From positions 1,674,001 through 1,738,000 of the forward strand of contig NZ_CP053845.1 of the NCBI RefSeq assembly GCF_013201975.1: a DNA stretch of 64,000 nucleotides. Direction: 5' to 3'. The notes beneath the pieces are model-generated. The model had not been told where the DNA came from, did no database searches, and worked only from the letters and a program-made list of their open reading frames with translations. Both the position numbers and the translations under genes were made by a program. Shown here piece after piece: positions 24,587 through 33,300 of this stretch. How positions within the stretch are numbered: the stretch's first letter is position 1; each line of letters begins with the position of its first letter. Origin of the DNA: Campylobacter sp. CCUG 57310 (GTDB lineage: Bacteria; Campylobacterota; Campylobacteria; Campylobacterales; Campylobacteraceae).

Positions 24587-26014
24587 TTGGTTTTAGAGAT
24601 TGAACGTAAATTTATATTAGACGGAATTTCAGCTATACAAACCCTCGAAAAAGACGGTATCTTAGCAACTTCTAACGAGATAATTCAGTTTTATACGAAA
24701 ATCACACAGCTTGAAGAGGTACGGTTTCGTAAATCGGGCGACAAATTCACCGTAACACAAAAGATCGGCAGGGGACTCGTCCGCAAAGAGAGCGAAATTC
24801 CAAGCGATAAAAAAAGCTACAAAGACGCTCTTAAAGAGATCGTAGGAATGCCTATAAAAAAGACTCGTTTTGAGTTTAAGATCAACAATCTTCCATGTAA
24901 TATCGATATCTATCACGAATTTCTTGAGGGGCTTGCTACGCTTGAGATTGAATTTTTAACAGTAAATGACGCTCAAAATTTTGTCATACCTGAATTTTTA
25001 GCAAGATATATAACATCAGAAATTACCGAAGATGAGCGCTATAAAAACAAATCATTGGCGCTTTTTGGCGTGCCTGAAATCAAATTTGACATACAATCAA
25101 CTCTTAAAATAATAGATCAAAATCACGATTTAAAACTTGCCTTTCCAAGCTCTTTGCGCTCTTTTGACGCCGCTAGGGTTATGTTTTTTCAAATTTACAA
25201 ACAGATACGAAAATATCGGCAAATCTATCTGGAAACAAAAGATGAAGAAGCGCTTCATCAGTTTCGTGTAAATTTACGCAAAACCCGCTCAATGCTTAAG
25301 CTTTTAAGCTCGGTTTTTGATAAAAAAACAGCAGATCACTTCAATAAAAATTTCAAAACCATAGCCAACTCAACAAATAAAAAACGTGATATAGACGTGT
25401 TTTTAGAGTTTTTAAAAGAAGAAAAAAGAACCAAACCGCTAATTTTAATCGCCCAAGAAGTAAAAGAGGTCGAAAATACAAAAATCACGGCTATGCTAAA
25501 TGCACCAAAAAGCGAAGAAGTCTTTAAAGACTGGGAGATATTTTTAAAAGAGCAAAGCGACTTTTATCAAGGAAAAGACTATGATAAGCCTATCAAAAAA
25601 GTCGTCGCATACGCACTTAGACTACAGATATTAAGACTTCAAAAATCCCTTGCGCTTCTAGACAACGAATGTGAAAATTTACATTTTCACAACACCAGAA
25701 TTCAGATAAAAAGATTAAGGTATCTTCTTGAAATTTTCATAGATATGTTTGCGATAAAATCGCTTGAAAAGTGCAAACAAAGAGCAAAAGAGATACAAGA
25801 AATATTTGGCGATCTGCAAGATAGGGATATCTGGCTTGAAATTTTAAAAGATTTAGAACAAAACAGCAAAGATTCGATTGAAATTTCATCAAAATTAAAA
25901 ACTAAAATTTACAAACAGATGTTTAAACTAAGAGATAAAATTTTAGATAAAAAACCGAAATTTATGAGAAATTTAGGCAAAATTTCAAAAAATTTAAAAA
26001 TTTATTACATGTAA
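24587..26014 (+). CDS. CYTH and CHAD domain protein
   Basis: The 475-residue protein starts with a CYTH domain: EIERKF gives the E-x-E-x-K metal/triphosphate motif at residues 4-8, followed by EEVRFRKSGDKFTVTQK and the later EIEFLTV strand. This is the triphosphate tunnel fold used by inorganic triphosphatases. From about residue 195 a CHAD domain follows, with its two conserved histidine-basic helices, LHQFRVNLRKTRSMLKLL and FHNTRIQIKRLRYLLEIF. CHAD domains bind polyphosphate granules. Together these suggest a polyphosphate- or triphosphate-related enzyme. Start is a TTG with AAAGGGG upstream. It is 10 bases from ubiE and probably cotranscribed. Confidence 0.88.
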   Translation: MVLEIERKFILDGISAIQTLEKDGILATSNEIIQFYTKITQLEEVRFRKSGDKFTVTQKIGRGLVRKESEIPSDKKSYKDALKEIVGMPIKKTRFEFKINNLPCNIDIYHEFLEGLATLEIEFLTVNDAQNFVIPEFLARYITSEITEDERYKNKSLALFGVPEIKFDIQSTLKIIDQNHDLKLAFPSSLRSFDAARVMFFQIYKQIRKYRQIYLETKDEEALHQFRVNLRKTRSMLKLLSSVFDKKTADHFNKNFKTIANSTNKKRDIDVFLEFLKEEKRTKPLILIAQEVKEVENTKITAMLNAPKSEEVFKDWEIFLKEQSDFYQGKDYDKPIKKVVAYALRLQILRLQKSLALLDNECENLHFHNTRIQIKRLRYLLEIFIDMFAIKSLEKCKQRAKEIQEIFGDLQDRDIWLEILKDLEQNSKDSIEISSKLKTKIYKQMFKLRDKILDKKPKFMRNLGKISKNLKIYYM

Positions 26015-26024
26015 AGAAAGATAT

Positions 26025-26741
26025 ATGCAAAAACAAGAAAAAATAGTTCAGATGTTTAACGAGATAGCTCCGACTTACGACCTTGCAAACAGGGTTTTAA
26101 GCGCGGGGATTGATATCAGATGGCGCAAGATAGCTTGCAAAAACGTGCTTGAAAAATTTAAAAATCAAAGCGTAGATATAGCCGATGTAGCTTGCGGCAC
26201 GGGCGACATGATGGGATTTTGGAACAATATCGCAAAAGATTTTAACGTAAATATAAACAGCCTAACGGGCATTGATCCGTCAAGCGGCATGCTAAAAGTA
26301 GCAAAGCAGAAATTTCCAAGCTTTAAATTCATAGAAGCGAGCGCTACGGACACTACGCTACAAAGTGCCGGCATAAATGTGCTAAGCATCAGTTACGGCA
26401 TAAGAAATGTCGTTGAAAGAGAGCTTGCGCTAAAGGAATTTAACCGCGTGCTAAAAAATGGCGGCTATTTGGTGGTTTTAGAATTTACCAAACGCAATAA
26501 AAAAGGCATGACGACACAGGTAAGAGACTTTTATCTAAGCAAAATTTTACCTAAAATAGGCGGATTTATCTCAAAAAACAAAGAGGCCTATGAGTATCTG
26601 CCAAGCTCGATAGAAAATTTCCTTGACAAGCAAAGCTTCGTTGATGAACTGCGCGCGGCAGGCTTTGAGATGGAGGTCTGCAAGGGCTTTTCGATGGATA
26701 TCTCGACACTTTTTATAGCTAGGAAATTTAAAGATTGCTAA
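26025..26741 (+). CDS. ubiE: Demethylmenaquinone/ubiquinone methyltransferase
   Basis: UbiE/MenG is the SAM-dependent C-methyltransferase of menaquinone synthesis; campylobacters use menaquinone, so that is the likely substrate. The 238-residue protein has a VQMFNEIAPTYDLANRVLSAGIDIRWR N-terminal pattern (residues about 9-35), the SAM motif IADVACGTGDM, the family motif SYGIRNVVERELALKEFNRVL and the C-terminal DISTLFIARK. The gene overlaps xseA by 7 bp and follows the CYTH-CHAD gene closely. In C. jejuni ubiE and xseA are also adjacent as I recall. ubiE is the older symbol; menG would describe the menaquinone role. Confidence 0.94.
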   Translation: MQKQEKIVQMFNEIAPTYDLANRVLSAGIDIRWRKIACKNVLEKFKNQSVDIADVACGTGDMMGFWNNIAKDFNVNINSLTGIDPSSGMLKVAKQKFPSFKFIEASATDTTLQSAGINVLSISYGIRNVVERELALKEFNRVLKNGGYLVVLEFTKRNKKGMTTQVRDFYLSKILPKIGGFISKNKEAYEYLPSSIENFLDKQSFVDELRAAGFEMEVCKGFSMDISTLFIARKFKDC

Positions 26742-27898
26742 GTGTCAGCGAGCTAAACGAACAGGCAAAAACTCTACTTGAGACTACATTTTCTTACGTG
26801 GAGGTTGAGGGTGAAATTTCGCGCCTTACCAAGCACAATTCAGGGCACTGGTACTTCACGCTTAAAGACGAAAAAGCCTCGATCTCGGCGGTAATTTATA
26901 AATTTAACAACGCAAAGCTAAAATTTGAAATCAAAGACGGCATGAAGGTCGTTCTTTACGGCAAAATTTCACTCTACAGCCCAAGCGGAAGCTATCAGTT
27001 TATCGCAACTTCCATCAAGCCAAGCGGTGAAGGAGAGCTTGAACTTGCATTTAAGCAGCTTAAAGAAAAGCTTGAACAAGAGGGTCTATTTGAAATTTCG
27101 CGCAAAAAATCGCTTCCTAAATTTCCGCGCAAAGTAGGCATCATCACTTCGCGCACCTCAGCAGCGCTTCAAGATATGCTTAGGCTCATAAACGAGCGCT
27201 GGCACCTTAGCGAAATTTATATATTTGACTCGCTCACACAAGGCGAAAATGCTCCCTCGTCCCTTATAAAAGCTTTAAAAAGAGCCGAAGCAAGCGCGCT
27301 TGATGTGATTATTTTGGCTAGAGGCGGAGGCAGCAGAGAGGACTTGTGGTGCTTTAACGATGAAAATTTAGCGCGTGAAATTTATGCCGCGACAACCCCT
27401 ATCATAAGCGCAATCGGACACGAGATAGACTACGTTATAAGCGATTTTGCGGCTGATTTTAGAGCGCCTACTCCAAGCGCTGCGATAAATTCGCTAATGC
27501 CAAATAAAGAAGAAATTTTTCAAACGATCGATATGATGAACCAAAGCCTTCAAAGAGCGTTTGAACTGGCACTTGAGCGTAAAGAAAATCTATTAAAAAA
27601 TTTGCAAACTAAATTTTCTCAAGCAAGTTTAGAGCAAAAAATCGTCCACAAAGAGCAAATTTTAATTAATTTTAGATCAAATTTAAAAAATGCGATCGGC
27701 ACAAAATTTCTTAAATTCGAAAACAAAATTTTAACCTTACAAAAAAGCTACGCCCAACAAGAGGCGTTTTTCGAGCAAATTTCATCGTTTGTCAGAGTTC
27801 AAAAAGACGGAAAAACAGTAAGTCTAGCCAATCTGCAATCAGGCGATGAGGTCGTTTTAAGCTCGGTTCAAACGACTAAAAAAGCAAAAATTTTATAA
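26735..27898 (+). CDS. xseA: Exodeoxyribonuclease VII large subunit
   Basis: XseA with XseB forms the single-strand-specific exonuclease VII. The 387-residue protein has an N-terminal OB-fold (FSYVEVEGEISRLTKHNSGHWYFTLKD, about residues 17-43). Catalytic-domain motifs follow: GIITSRTSAALQDML, ARGGGSREDLWCFNDE and AIGHEIDYVISDFAADFRAPTPSAA, including the expected acidic and histidine residues. A coiled-coil region of about 90 residues closes it. It is shorter than enteric XseA (about 450), as usual in epsilonproteobacteria. Start is a TTG inside the end of ubiE. It is the last core gene before the accessory region that begins 9 bases downstream. Confidence 0.95.
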   Translation: MLSVSELNEQAKTLLETTFSYVEVEGEISRLTKHNSGHWYFTLKDEKASISAVIYKFNNAKLKFEIKDGMKVVLYGKISLYSPSGSYQFIATSIKPSGEGELELAFKQLKEKLEQEGLFEISRKKSLPKFPRKVGIITSRTSAALQDMLRLINERWHLSEIYIFDSLTQGENAPSSLIKALKRAEASALDVIILARGGGSREDLWCFNDENLAREIYAATTPIISAIGHEIDYVISDFAADFRAPTPSAAINSLMPNKEEIFQTIDMMNQSLQRAFELALERKENLLKNLQTKFSQASLEQKIVHKEQILINFRSNLKNAIGTKFLKFENKILTLQKSYAQQEAFFEQISSFVRVQKDGKTVSLANLQSGDEVVLSSVQTTKKAKIL

Positions 27899-27907
27899 AC
27901 TATAAAA

Positions 27908-29410
27908 ATGAATCTAAAATTTATCCCTCAAAACGTCTTTCAGGCTACACAAAGAACAAATCACCTCGATAGAGCCTTCTTGTCTAAAGAGCTTTTTGTA
28001 GATCAGTTTTTTAGTTTCACAAGCTCAAACCACCCGTCTTTCTTGCAAGAACTAAGACAAAACCTAAAAGAAACTCACAAAGTAACGAGCAAAGATAGCG
28101 TCTATACCGCTATAGATGAAGTCGTCAGCTATGCTTGTTACTACAATATCATCTTAGATCTTTTGTATAAAGCTTACGAGGAGCTTGGTGAGAGACTTGA
28201 AAGTATGACTTGCGAAGAGTTTATGGGCACGTATCTTACGGACGAGTATCTAAAAAACGCTTTAAAAGCGGTTCAAACTAACTTTTCTTATAGAAAATTT
28301 GAGCTTTATAAAGAGAATTTTGCTTATTTTGCAAAGTCGTTTTTTGGCGTTAGCGGCGAAGAGGACGACGAAAACGACGTGCCTAAATTTGTGAAATTTT
28401 GCAAGCAGACAAGTGAAATTTATGCGCTTTGTAAAAACGTGGGCAACAGAGGCTATGAACTCTCAAAAATTTTTGAAATCATATCTGATAGCTTTGCGGT
28501 GGGTTACATCAACAAGAGCGAATTTTGTGAGCTGATGAACTTTTACGCAGAAAAAGTGCAAAAGATATTTAGCGGTTGGGACGAGTTTATCGCTAGCTGC
28601 GTTCTTGGAGGCGCGTTTAGATTTTTTGACGAGGGCGAGATTGATTACATCAAAGAAAGCTACGATCAGATAAACGCCTTTCATAGGTTATTAAACTCGG
28701 CTTACGACGTCTTTAGCACAAGCGGAATTTGGACGCAGAATTTTGACAAAGCAAAGATAAACATTTTAAATCTGCTTGATAAATACGCCGATTTCAAAGA
28801 AGAGAAAAACGATAAGGAATACACCCAAAATATCCTAAATTGGCTTGAAAAAGAAACACAAAAATGCGGTTTAGAATTTAAACACTTGCAACAAGCGACG
28901 GAAATTTATTACAAGTGTTTTTACGGCACTCTTAAAAACTCTCGTATCGAATTTATGCTTGAATCAAAAAATAACGGCGTAATAACACCCAGAAAAACGC
29001 TTGAGCTGGAGCATTCCTTATACAAAGAAGTTAAAATTTTCATGGATGAAACGGGCTTTAAATTTAGCGACAAAGAGTTTCCCGTCCTTCTTATCTTAGC
29101 TCCTAAAAAGACGCTAATAACCAACCAAGCCGTCTATATTTACAGCGGAGTACTCTTTAAAAAGCTTAAAAAATTTAACTTACAAGAGATAAGTTGCGAG
29201 GTGAAATTCGCCTATCCTGATGAAATTCACTGCTATTTAAACGACAAAGAGTATTTTTGTATAAGTATCAAAGAATATTTAAATTTAACGGGTAAAAAGC
29301 CACTTAAAGTCGTAAGTCATAAAGACTTTTTTGACAATGAAATTTCATCGCTAAATTTAGCAATAAACGAGCTTAAAAAAACTGCGGAAACTTTAGGGGA
29401 GAATTTGTGA
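27908..29410 (+). CDS. Unrecognised protein with DUF1266-like region (first of a tandem pair)
   Basis: The 500-residue protein has no signal peptide or membrane helix. Residues about 165-245 (NRGYELSKIFEIISDSFAVGY, FSGWDEFIASCVLGGAFRF) follow the pattern of the DUF1266 family. In that family a leading tyrosine/aspartate, an AVGY or AAGY core, a SWDEF motif and an LLGxxF motif recur. Near residues 400-460 a strand-rich segment (LITNQAVYIYSGVLFKKLKKFNL, EIHCYLNDKEYFCISIKEYLNLTGKK) resembles a GRAM/PH-like domain. The downstream gene is a clear paralog over its full length and overlaps by 4 bp, so the pair arose by duplication. No ribosome-binding site is obvious. Function unknown; DUF1266 proteins sometimes accompany type VI secretion or toxin-immunity genes, but nothing here proves that. 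Confidence 0.8.
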   Translation: MNLKFIPQNVFQATQRTNHLDRAFLSKELFVDQFFSFTSSNHPSFLQELRQNLKETHKVTSKDSVYTAIDEVVSYACYYNIILDLLYKAYEELGERLESMTCEEFMGTYLTDEYLKNALKAVQTNFSYRKFELYKENFAYFAKSFFGVSGEEDDENDVPKFVKFCKQTSEIYALCKNVGNRGYELSKIFEIISDSFAVGYINKSEFCELMNFYAEKVQKIFSGWDEFIASCVLGGAFRFFDEGEIDYIKESYDQINAFHRLLNSAYDVFSTSGIWTQNFDKAKINILNLLDKYADFKEEKNDKEYTQNILNWLEKETQKCGLEFKHLQQATEIYYKCFYGTLKNSRIEFMLESKNNGVITPRKTLELEHSLYKEVKIFMDETGFKFSDKEFPVLLILAPKKTLITNQAVYIYSGVLFKKLKKFNLQEISCEVKFAYPDEIHCYLNDKEYFCISIKEYLNLTGKKPLKVVSHKDFFDNEISSLNLAINELKKTAETLGENL

Positions 29411-30894
29411 AAAAAGATTTTATAGCGGGCAATATATTTCAAGTTATTTACAAAGTAAGCGAACTAGACAGGATTTTCATCTCAAAAGAGCTTGCAAAGG
29501 AGCGGATTTTTAGTCTTGTGGATTTTAACCACCCCGAAAATTTACAAACTATCGCGCAAGATTTGCAAGAATTTTACGGAGTAACCGATAAAAACAGCAT
29601 GTATCAGGCGATCATGCACTATGACAGCTTGGAATTTGAAGGGGTTTTAGTCAATCTACTTTATATGGCGTATAAAGAATTTAGCGATAAGCTTACGGAT
29701 ATGACTTGGGCTGAATTTGCGCCTAGATACCTAAGCGAGAGCAGCTTAAAAGAGGCTCTTAAAATTTATCTTATAAACTTTAGCGATGAGGATTTTAAAG
29801 CTTACAAAGAGAGATTTGAAAGCTTTAGCAAGGGCTTTTTCGGTTTGGGTGAAAGTGAGCGAAATTTAGTTCCAAATTTTGTAAATTTCTGCAATCAAAC
29901 AAGCGAGCTTTTTACTCTTTGTGAGCGCACGAGCGTTAGCGCATTTGATTATGCCAGAGTGCTTCAAATCCTAAGTTACAGCTACGCGGCAAATTACATA
30001 GACGAGAAAGAATACTTCGAGCAATATAATTTTTATATGAATTTAATAACTCAAATTTTTAGCGGATTTGGCGAATTTATGGCAAGCTTTTTACTCGGTT
30101 CGGCGTTTATGAATTTAAGCTATAGCGATGATAAAACGGACTTCATAAAAGATATAAACGAGCGCATAAAAGCTCTTTACGTCGCGCTAAATTCGCCTTA
30201 CGATATGTTTAAAGAAAGCGGAATTTGGGCTGATAGCTTAAAAGCCGAGCGAGCTAAACTGAACGAAATTTTAATCAAGCATATAGACAAAAATGAAAAT
30301 CAAAAGAAGCTTGATGAGATGAACTCGCTTCTTGATAATCTAAAGCAAGATATCAAAAAACACGGCTTTAGCTTTGAAATTTTTACTCAAACGCTTGATC
30401 TGTTTTACGAGAACTTCTATAGTATCCTAAAAGAGTATAAGGTGGAGACTCTTATATCAATCCCCGATCAAAATTTAATATTCACTCCGCGAGACGAGCT
30501 TGAGCTTAACTTCTACGCTAGCGCAGATACATTCATAAAAAAGGCTAAAATTTTATTGCAAAGCGACGAATTTCCGATTATGGTAAATTTAAGCAGCAAA
30601 AGCTGGCTTATCACAAATAAAGCCGTTTATATACTAAGCGGAATGCTGATGTTTAAAAAGCTTAAAAGAGTTGCGCTAAACGAGGCTGATTTTAAGATCA
30701 AGACGCATTTTACTAGAGAAATTCGCTGCTTCGTTAATCAAAATGACTATTTTGAGATATGCACTAACGAGTATGAAAAACTAACAGGCAAAAAACTAGG
30801 AGTAGAAGATGACAAGAACGATTTAATCCTTAAAGATGAAATAACCGCGCTTTCGCTTGCGTTTAACAAGTTAAAGAGTATTGCAAAATCTTAA
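29407..30894 (+). CDS. Unrecognised protein with DUF1266-like region (second of a tandem pair)
   Basis: This 495-residue protein is a full-length paralog of its upstream neighbour. Shared landmarks include the N-terminal NIFQVIYKVSELDRIFISKELA, the central DYARVLQILSYSYAANYIDEKE plus FGEFMASFLLGSAF (DUF1266-like, residues about 180-240) and the C-terminal ITNKAVYILSGMLMFKKLKRVAL strands ending in a EYEKLTGKK motif. The start is a GTG overlapping the upstream stop by 4 bp, with GGGGAG just before it, so the two proteins are likely made in similar amounts and may form a complex. The copies have clearly diverged, which suggests an old duplication and distinct roles. It has no export signal. Confidence 0.8.
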   Translation: MKKDFIAGNIFQVIYKVSELDRIFISKELAKERIFSLVDFNHPENLQTIAQDLQEFYGVTDKNSMYQAIMHYDSLEFEGVLVNLLYMAYKEFSDKLTDMTWAEFAPRYLSESSLKEALKIYLINFSDEDFKAYKERFESFSKGFFGLGESERNLVPNFVNFCNQTSELFTLCERTSVSAFDYARVLQILSYSYAANYIDEKEYFEQYNFYMNLITQIFSGFGEFMASFLLGSAFMNLSYSDDKTDFIKDINERIKALYVALNSPYDMFKESGIWADSLKAERAKLNEILIKHIDKNENQKKLDEMNSLLDNLKQDIKKHGFSFEIFTQTLDLFYENFYSILKEYKVETLISIPDQNLIFTPRDELELNFYASADTFIKKAKILLQSDEFPIMVNLSSKSWLITNKAVYILSGMLMFKKLKRVALNEADFKIKTHFTREIRCFVNQNDYFEICTNEYEKLTGKKLGVEDDKNDLILKDEITALSLAFNKLKSIAKS

Positions 30895-30975
30895 AGATAA
30901 AATACGGTTGTAAATTTATCTGTTTGTTATCTTAATTAGTTATCATTATAAAAATTTACAAACAAAAGGAAAAAC

Positions 30976-31647
30976 ATGCTAAAAACAGGCTTGAAATTTA
31001 TAGCTGCAGGAGCTATGATAGCGCTGCTGGCTGGTTGTGCAAAAGAGAGCTCAAGAGTAGTTGAAACCCCAAAAGTAAATACCGTAAATACATACTATGG
31101 CGGCACAAAAGTAGCGATATCAATAGGCAGGTTTAACAACCAATCCTCTTATCAAAACGGAATTTTCGGCGACGGAGAAGATAGATTAGGCAATCAAGCC
31201 CAAACTATTTTAGTGAGCAACCTGCAACAAACCGGTAGATTTTCCGTGATGGATAGAACAAATATGAAGGCTATCAAACAAGAGAGCAACATAAACAAAA
31301 AAGCGCAAAATTTAAAAGGAGCTAAATACGTTATCACGGGCGACGTAACCGAATTTGGCAGAAAAACTACGGGCGATCATCAGCTATTTGGAATCCTTGG
31401 CAAAGGTAAGACTCAAACCGCATACGCAAAGGTAAATTTAAACGTAGTTGAGGTTGAAACTTCCGAGGTTGTCTATTCGTCTCAGGGTGCCGGAGAATAC
31501 GCGCTATCAAACAGAGAGGTTATAGGATTTGGCGGAACGGCGGGATATGACTCTACGCTAAACGGCAAAGTTTTAAGTCTAGCCATAATAGAAGCGGTAA
31601 ATAACCTTGTCGCAGGGCTTGAAAGCGGCGCCTGGACAGCAAAATAA
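30976..31647 (+). CDS. CsgG/HfaB-family lipoprotein
   Basis: The 223-residue protein has a lipoprotein signal peptide with lipobox LLAGC (modified cysteine at residue 21). A CsgG-type domain follows: VAISIGRFNNQSSYQNGIFG, LGNQAQTILVSNLQQTGRFSVMDR, and the GAKYVITGDVTEFGRKTTG and AYAKVNLNVVEVETSEVVYSSQG strands. CsgG proper forms the curli secretion pore, whereas this short version belongs to the group found with DUF4810 and DUF799/GNA1162 lipoproteins, as in Neisseria. That three-gene set follows here, so an envelope complex is likely. An AAAGGA site precedes the ATG and a new promoter region (81 bp) separates it from the DUF1266-like pair. Confidence 0.87.
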   Translation: MLKTGLKFIAAGAMIALLAGCAKESSRVVETPKVNTVNTYYGGTKVAISIGRFNNQSSYQNGIFGDGEDRLGNQAQTILVSNLQQTGRFSVMDRTNMKAIKQESNINKKAQNLKGAKYVITGDVTEFGRKTTGDHQLFGILGKGKTQTAYAKVNLNVVEVETSEVVYSSQGAGEYALSNREVIGFGGTAGYDSTLNGKVLSLAIIEAVNNLVAGLESGAWTAK

Positions 31648-31656
31648 GGCTAAAAT

Positions 31657-32028
31657 TTGAACACTAAAATCATATTGCCCGTGCTTTTTGCGTTGCTTTT
31701 TGCAGGCTGCGCATCTAGCACCCCAAGGCAAATTTATTATTGGAACGGCTCTTATACGGCTTCGACGTATGATTATTTAAACGAAACGAGCGATTTTTAT
31801 AAGCATATAGACGAGCTTGAAGAAACGGTTGAGTACGCATACGCTTCAGGGCGCAAGATACCGCCCGGACTGCTAGCTCACATAGGTCTTTTATACTCAA
31901 ACATAGGCAACGATCAAAAAGCAAGTATGTATCTTGAAAAAGAGGCTGAAATTTTCCCGGAATCAAGAGCTTATATCGAGTTTTTAAAACAACAAAAGCT
32001 AAAAAAAGGTCGCAAAAATGGTAAATAA
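31657..32028 (+). CDS. DUF4810 family lipoprotein
   Basis: The 123-residue protein has a very short lipoprotein signal (LLFAGC, cysteine near residue 18) and a DUF4810 pattern: YYWNGSYTASTYDYL at the N-terminus, a PPGLLAHIGLLYSNIGN segment and the FPESRAYIEFLKQQ end. DUF4810 proteins are a fixed companion of CsgG-like and DUF799 lipoproteins; their function is not established, though the helical part looks TPR-like. Start is a TTG with AAGG upstream, nine bases after the CsgG-like gene. It overlaps the DUF799 gene by 11 bp. Confidence 0.85.
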   Translation: MNTKIILPVLFALLFAGCASSTPRQIYYWNGSYTASTYDYLNETSDFYKHIDELEETVEYAYASGRKIPPGLLAHIGLLYSNIGNDQKASMYLEKEAEIFPESRAYIEFLKQQKLKKGRKNGK

Positions 32029-32689
32029 ATTTAGATCAACTCTTATTTTGGGTTTATTTGCGATTCTTTTTTCGGCATGCGCGAGTGATCCTAGACCGCA
32101 GTATGACTACTCCGCATTTTTACAAACCAAGCCAAGATCGATACTGGTATTAATGCCCACAAACGAATCAACCGAGATAAAAGCATCCTCGGCAGTGCTT
32201 GCAAATGCGATATTTCCGCTAAGCGAGGCCGGGTATTACGTATTTGACCCCTCTTTGGTAAATGACACGTTTAAATTTAACGGAGTTTACGAGCCAAGCG
32301 AAATTCATCAAATTTCAGTAAATAAGCTAAAGCAAATTTTCGGTGCCGATAGTGTTCTTTATATAAATATCAAAGAGTATGGCTCAACTTATATGGTGCT
32401 TGATAGTGTTACTAAAGTATCCGTTGAAGCAAAGCTGATTGATACAAATACGGGCAATATCATGTGGCAAAAAACAGCATCGGCGACAAACAGCTCCCAA
32501 GGCAGTAGCGATATAGCAAGCATGCTCTTAAACGCGCTGATAAAACAGGTAGCCGACACTTTAAGCGATGTTAGCTATGAGTTATCGGCTAGGGCGGATA
32601 GAATTTTATTTGCTCAAGACTGCTACGACTGCTTGCTTTATGGACCGTATTCGCCCTATTACGGCAAAGATAGCCAGCTTACAAAGTAG
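32018..32689 (+). CDS. DUF799/GNA1162-family lipoprotein
   Basis: The 223-residue product has a lipoprotein signal (LFSACAS, cysteine near residue 21). The DUF799/GNA1162 pattern follows: a YDYSAFLQTKPRSILVLMPTNES segment, PLSEAGYYVFDPSLVND, an EIHQISVNKLKQIFGADSVLYINIKEYG stretch and a late YELSARADRIL segment. The fold in Neisseria resembles the TolB N-terminal domain. It completes the CsgG-DUF4810-DUF799 operon by an 11-bp overlap. Two close cysteines near the C-terminus (CYDCLLYGPYSPYYG) are an unusual, perhaps disulfide-forming, tail. The gene ends two bases before the next ORF, which could share its transcript. Confidence 0.85.
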   Translation: MVNKFRSTLILGLFAILFSACASDPRPQYDYSAFLQTKPRSILVLMPTNESTEIKASSAVLANAIFPLSEAGYYVFDPSLVNDTFKFNGVYEPSEIHQISVNKLKQIFGADSVLYINIKEYGSTYMVLDSVTKVSVEAKLIDTNTGNIMWQKTASATNSSQGSSDIASMLLNALIKQVADTLSDVSYELSARADRILFAQDCYDCLLYGPYSPYYGKDSQLTK

Positions 32690-32691
32690 CC

Positions 32692-33240
32692 ATGGAAGTT
32701 AAAAATTTTATAAAGATAGAGGAGCACTTGCTAAAAAATCACTTAGCAAGTCTCTATTTTGAAAATTCGCCTTTAAAAACCGATATAGCTTTAAGATACT
32801 ACTACTATCCTCACGACGCAAAAGAGGCTACTAACGACACCATAGAAGCCTCTTTGAAACAAGCCGGCTATCAAAAGCTCTACATACCGCTTAGAGATAT
32901 GATGAAAACGGCAAATATAACGCCTCCGCCCGAACATGAGATGGATAGTGAAAACAACTGGGTATTTTGCTTTATAAATTTAAAAGTATCTCCGCCGATA
33001 AAAGAGAGTTTTAAAAAATATTTTAATGAAGAAAAGATAACCTTTATCTGCGTGCCTTTTATAAATAGCCAAAATCAAAGAGATTTTAGTCTCCTCATCT
33101 CATCGCCATCAACCGGAAGGCTGTTTTTGGAGATGAAGTCTTGTAGGCTGCTAAAAAATAGCGATGAAACAGATAAAAAATATTTTGAAATTTTTAACGA
33201 GGCTGCAAATTTTATCTGCGAAGAATTAGAAATTCACTAA
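32692..33240 (+). CDS. Unrecognised protein, single-domain member of a local three-gene family
   Basis: The 182-residue soluble protein matches the N-terminal halves of the proteins at 34117 and 35151. Shared landmarks include a YYYYPHD / DYYLYPQ motif near residue 36, an LYIPLRDMMKTA / LYEPLAKLMQNA motif near 63, a FICVPF / FICLPF strand near 120, and the LFLEMKSCRLL / LFFEMRDCRLL motif near 143 followed by a helix ending NFIC or NFIH. It therefore represents domain 1 of that family alone. No catalytic motif is visible and I do not recognise the family. It begins two bases after the DUF799 lipoprotein gene and ends at a bidirectional terminator. A full-length ancestor with a lost C-terminal half is possible. 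Confidence 0.75.
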   Translation: MEVKNFIKIEEHLLKNHLASLYFENSPLKTDIALRYYYYPHDAKEATNDTIEASLKQAGYQKLYIPLRDMMKTANITPPPEHEMDSENNWVFCFINLKVSPPIKESFKKYFNEEKITFICVPFINSQNQRDFSLLISSPSTGRLFLEMKSCRLLKNSDETDKKYFEIFNEAANFICEELEIH

Positions 33241-33274
33241 AAAGATGACGCAAATTTGTCTTAAAACATAAATC

Positions 33275-33296
33275 AAAAGGAGCGCTTGCTCCTTTT
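33275..33296. terminator. Bidirectional terminator
   Basis: Perfect 9-bp arms AAAAGGAGC and GCTCCTTTT with a GCTT tetraloop lie between convergent genes. The T-run on either strand lets it stop transcription from both sides. Confidence 0.8.
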
Positions 33297-33300
33297 AAAA

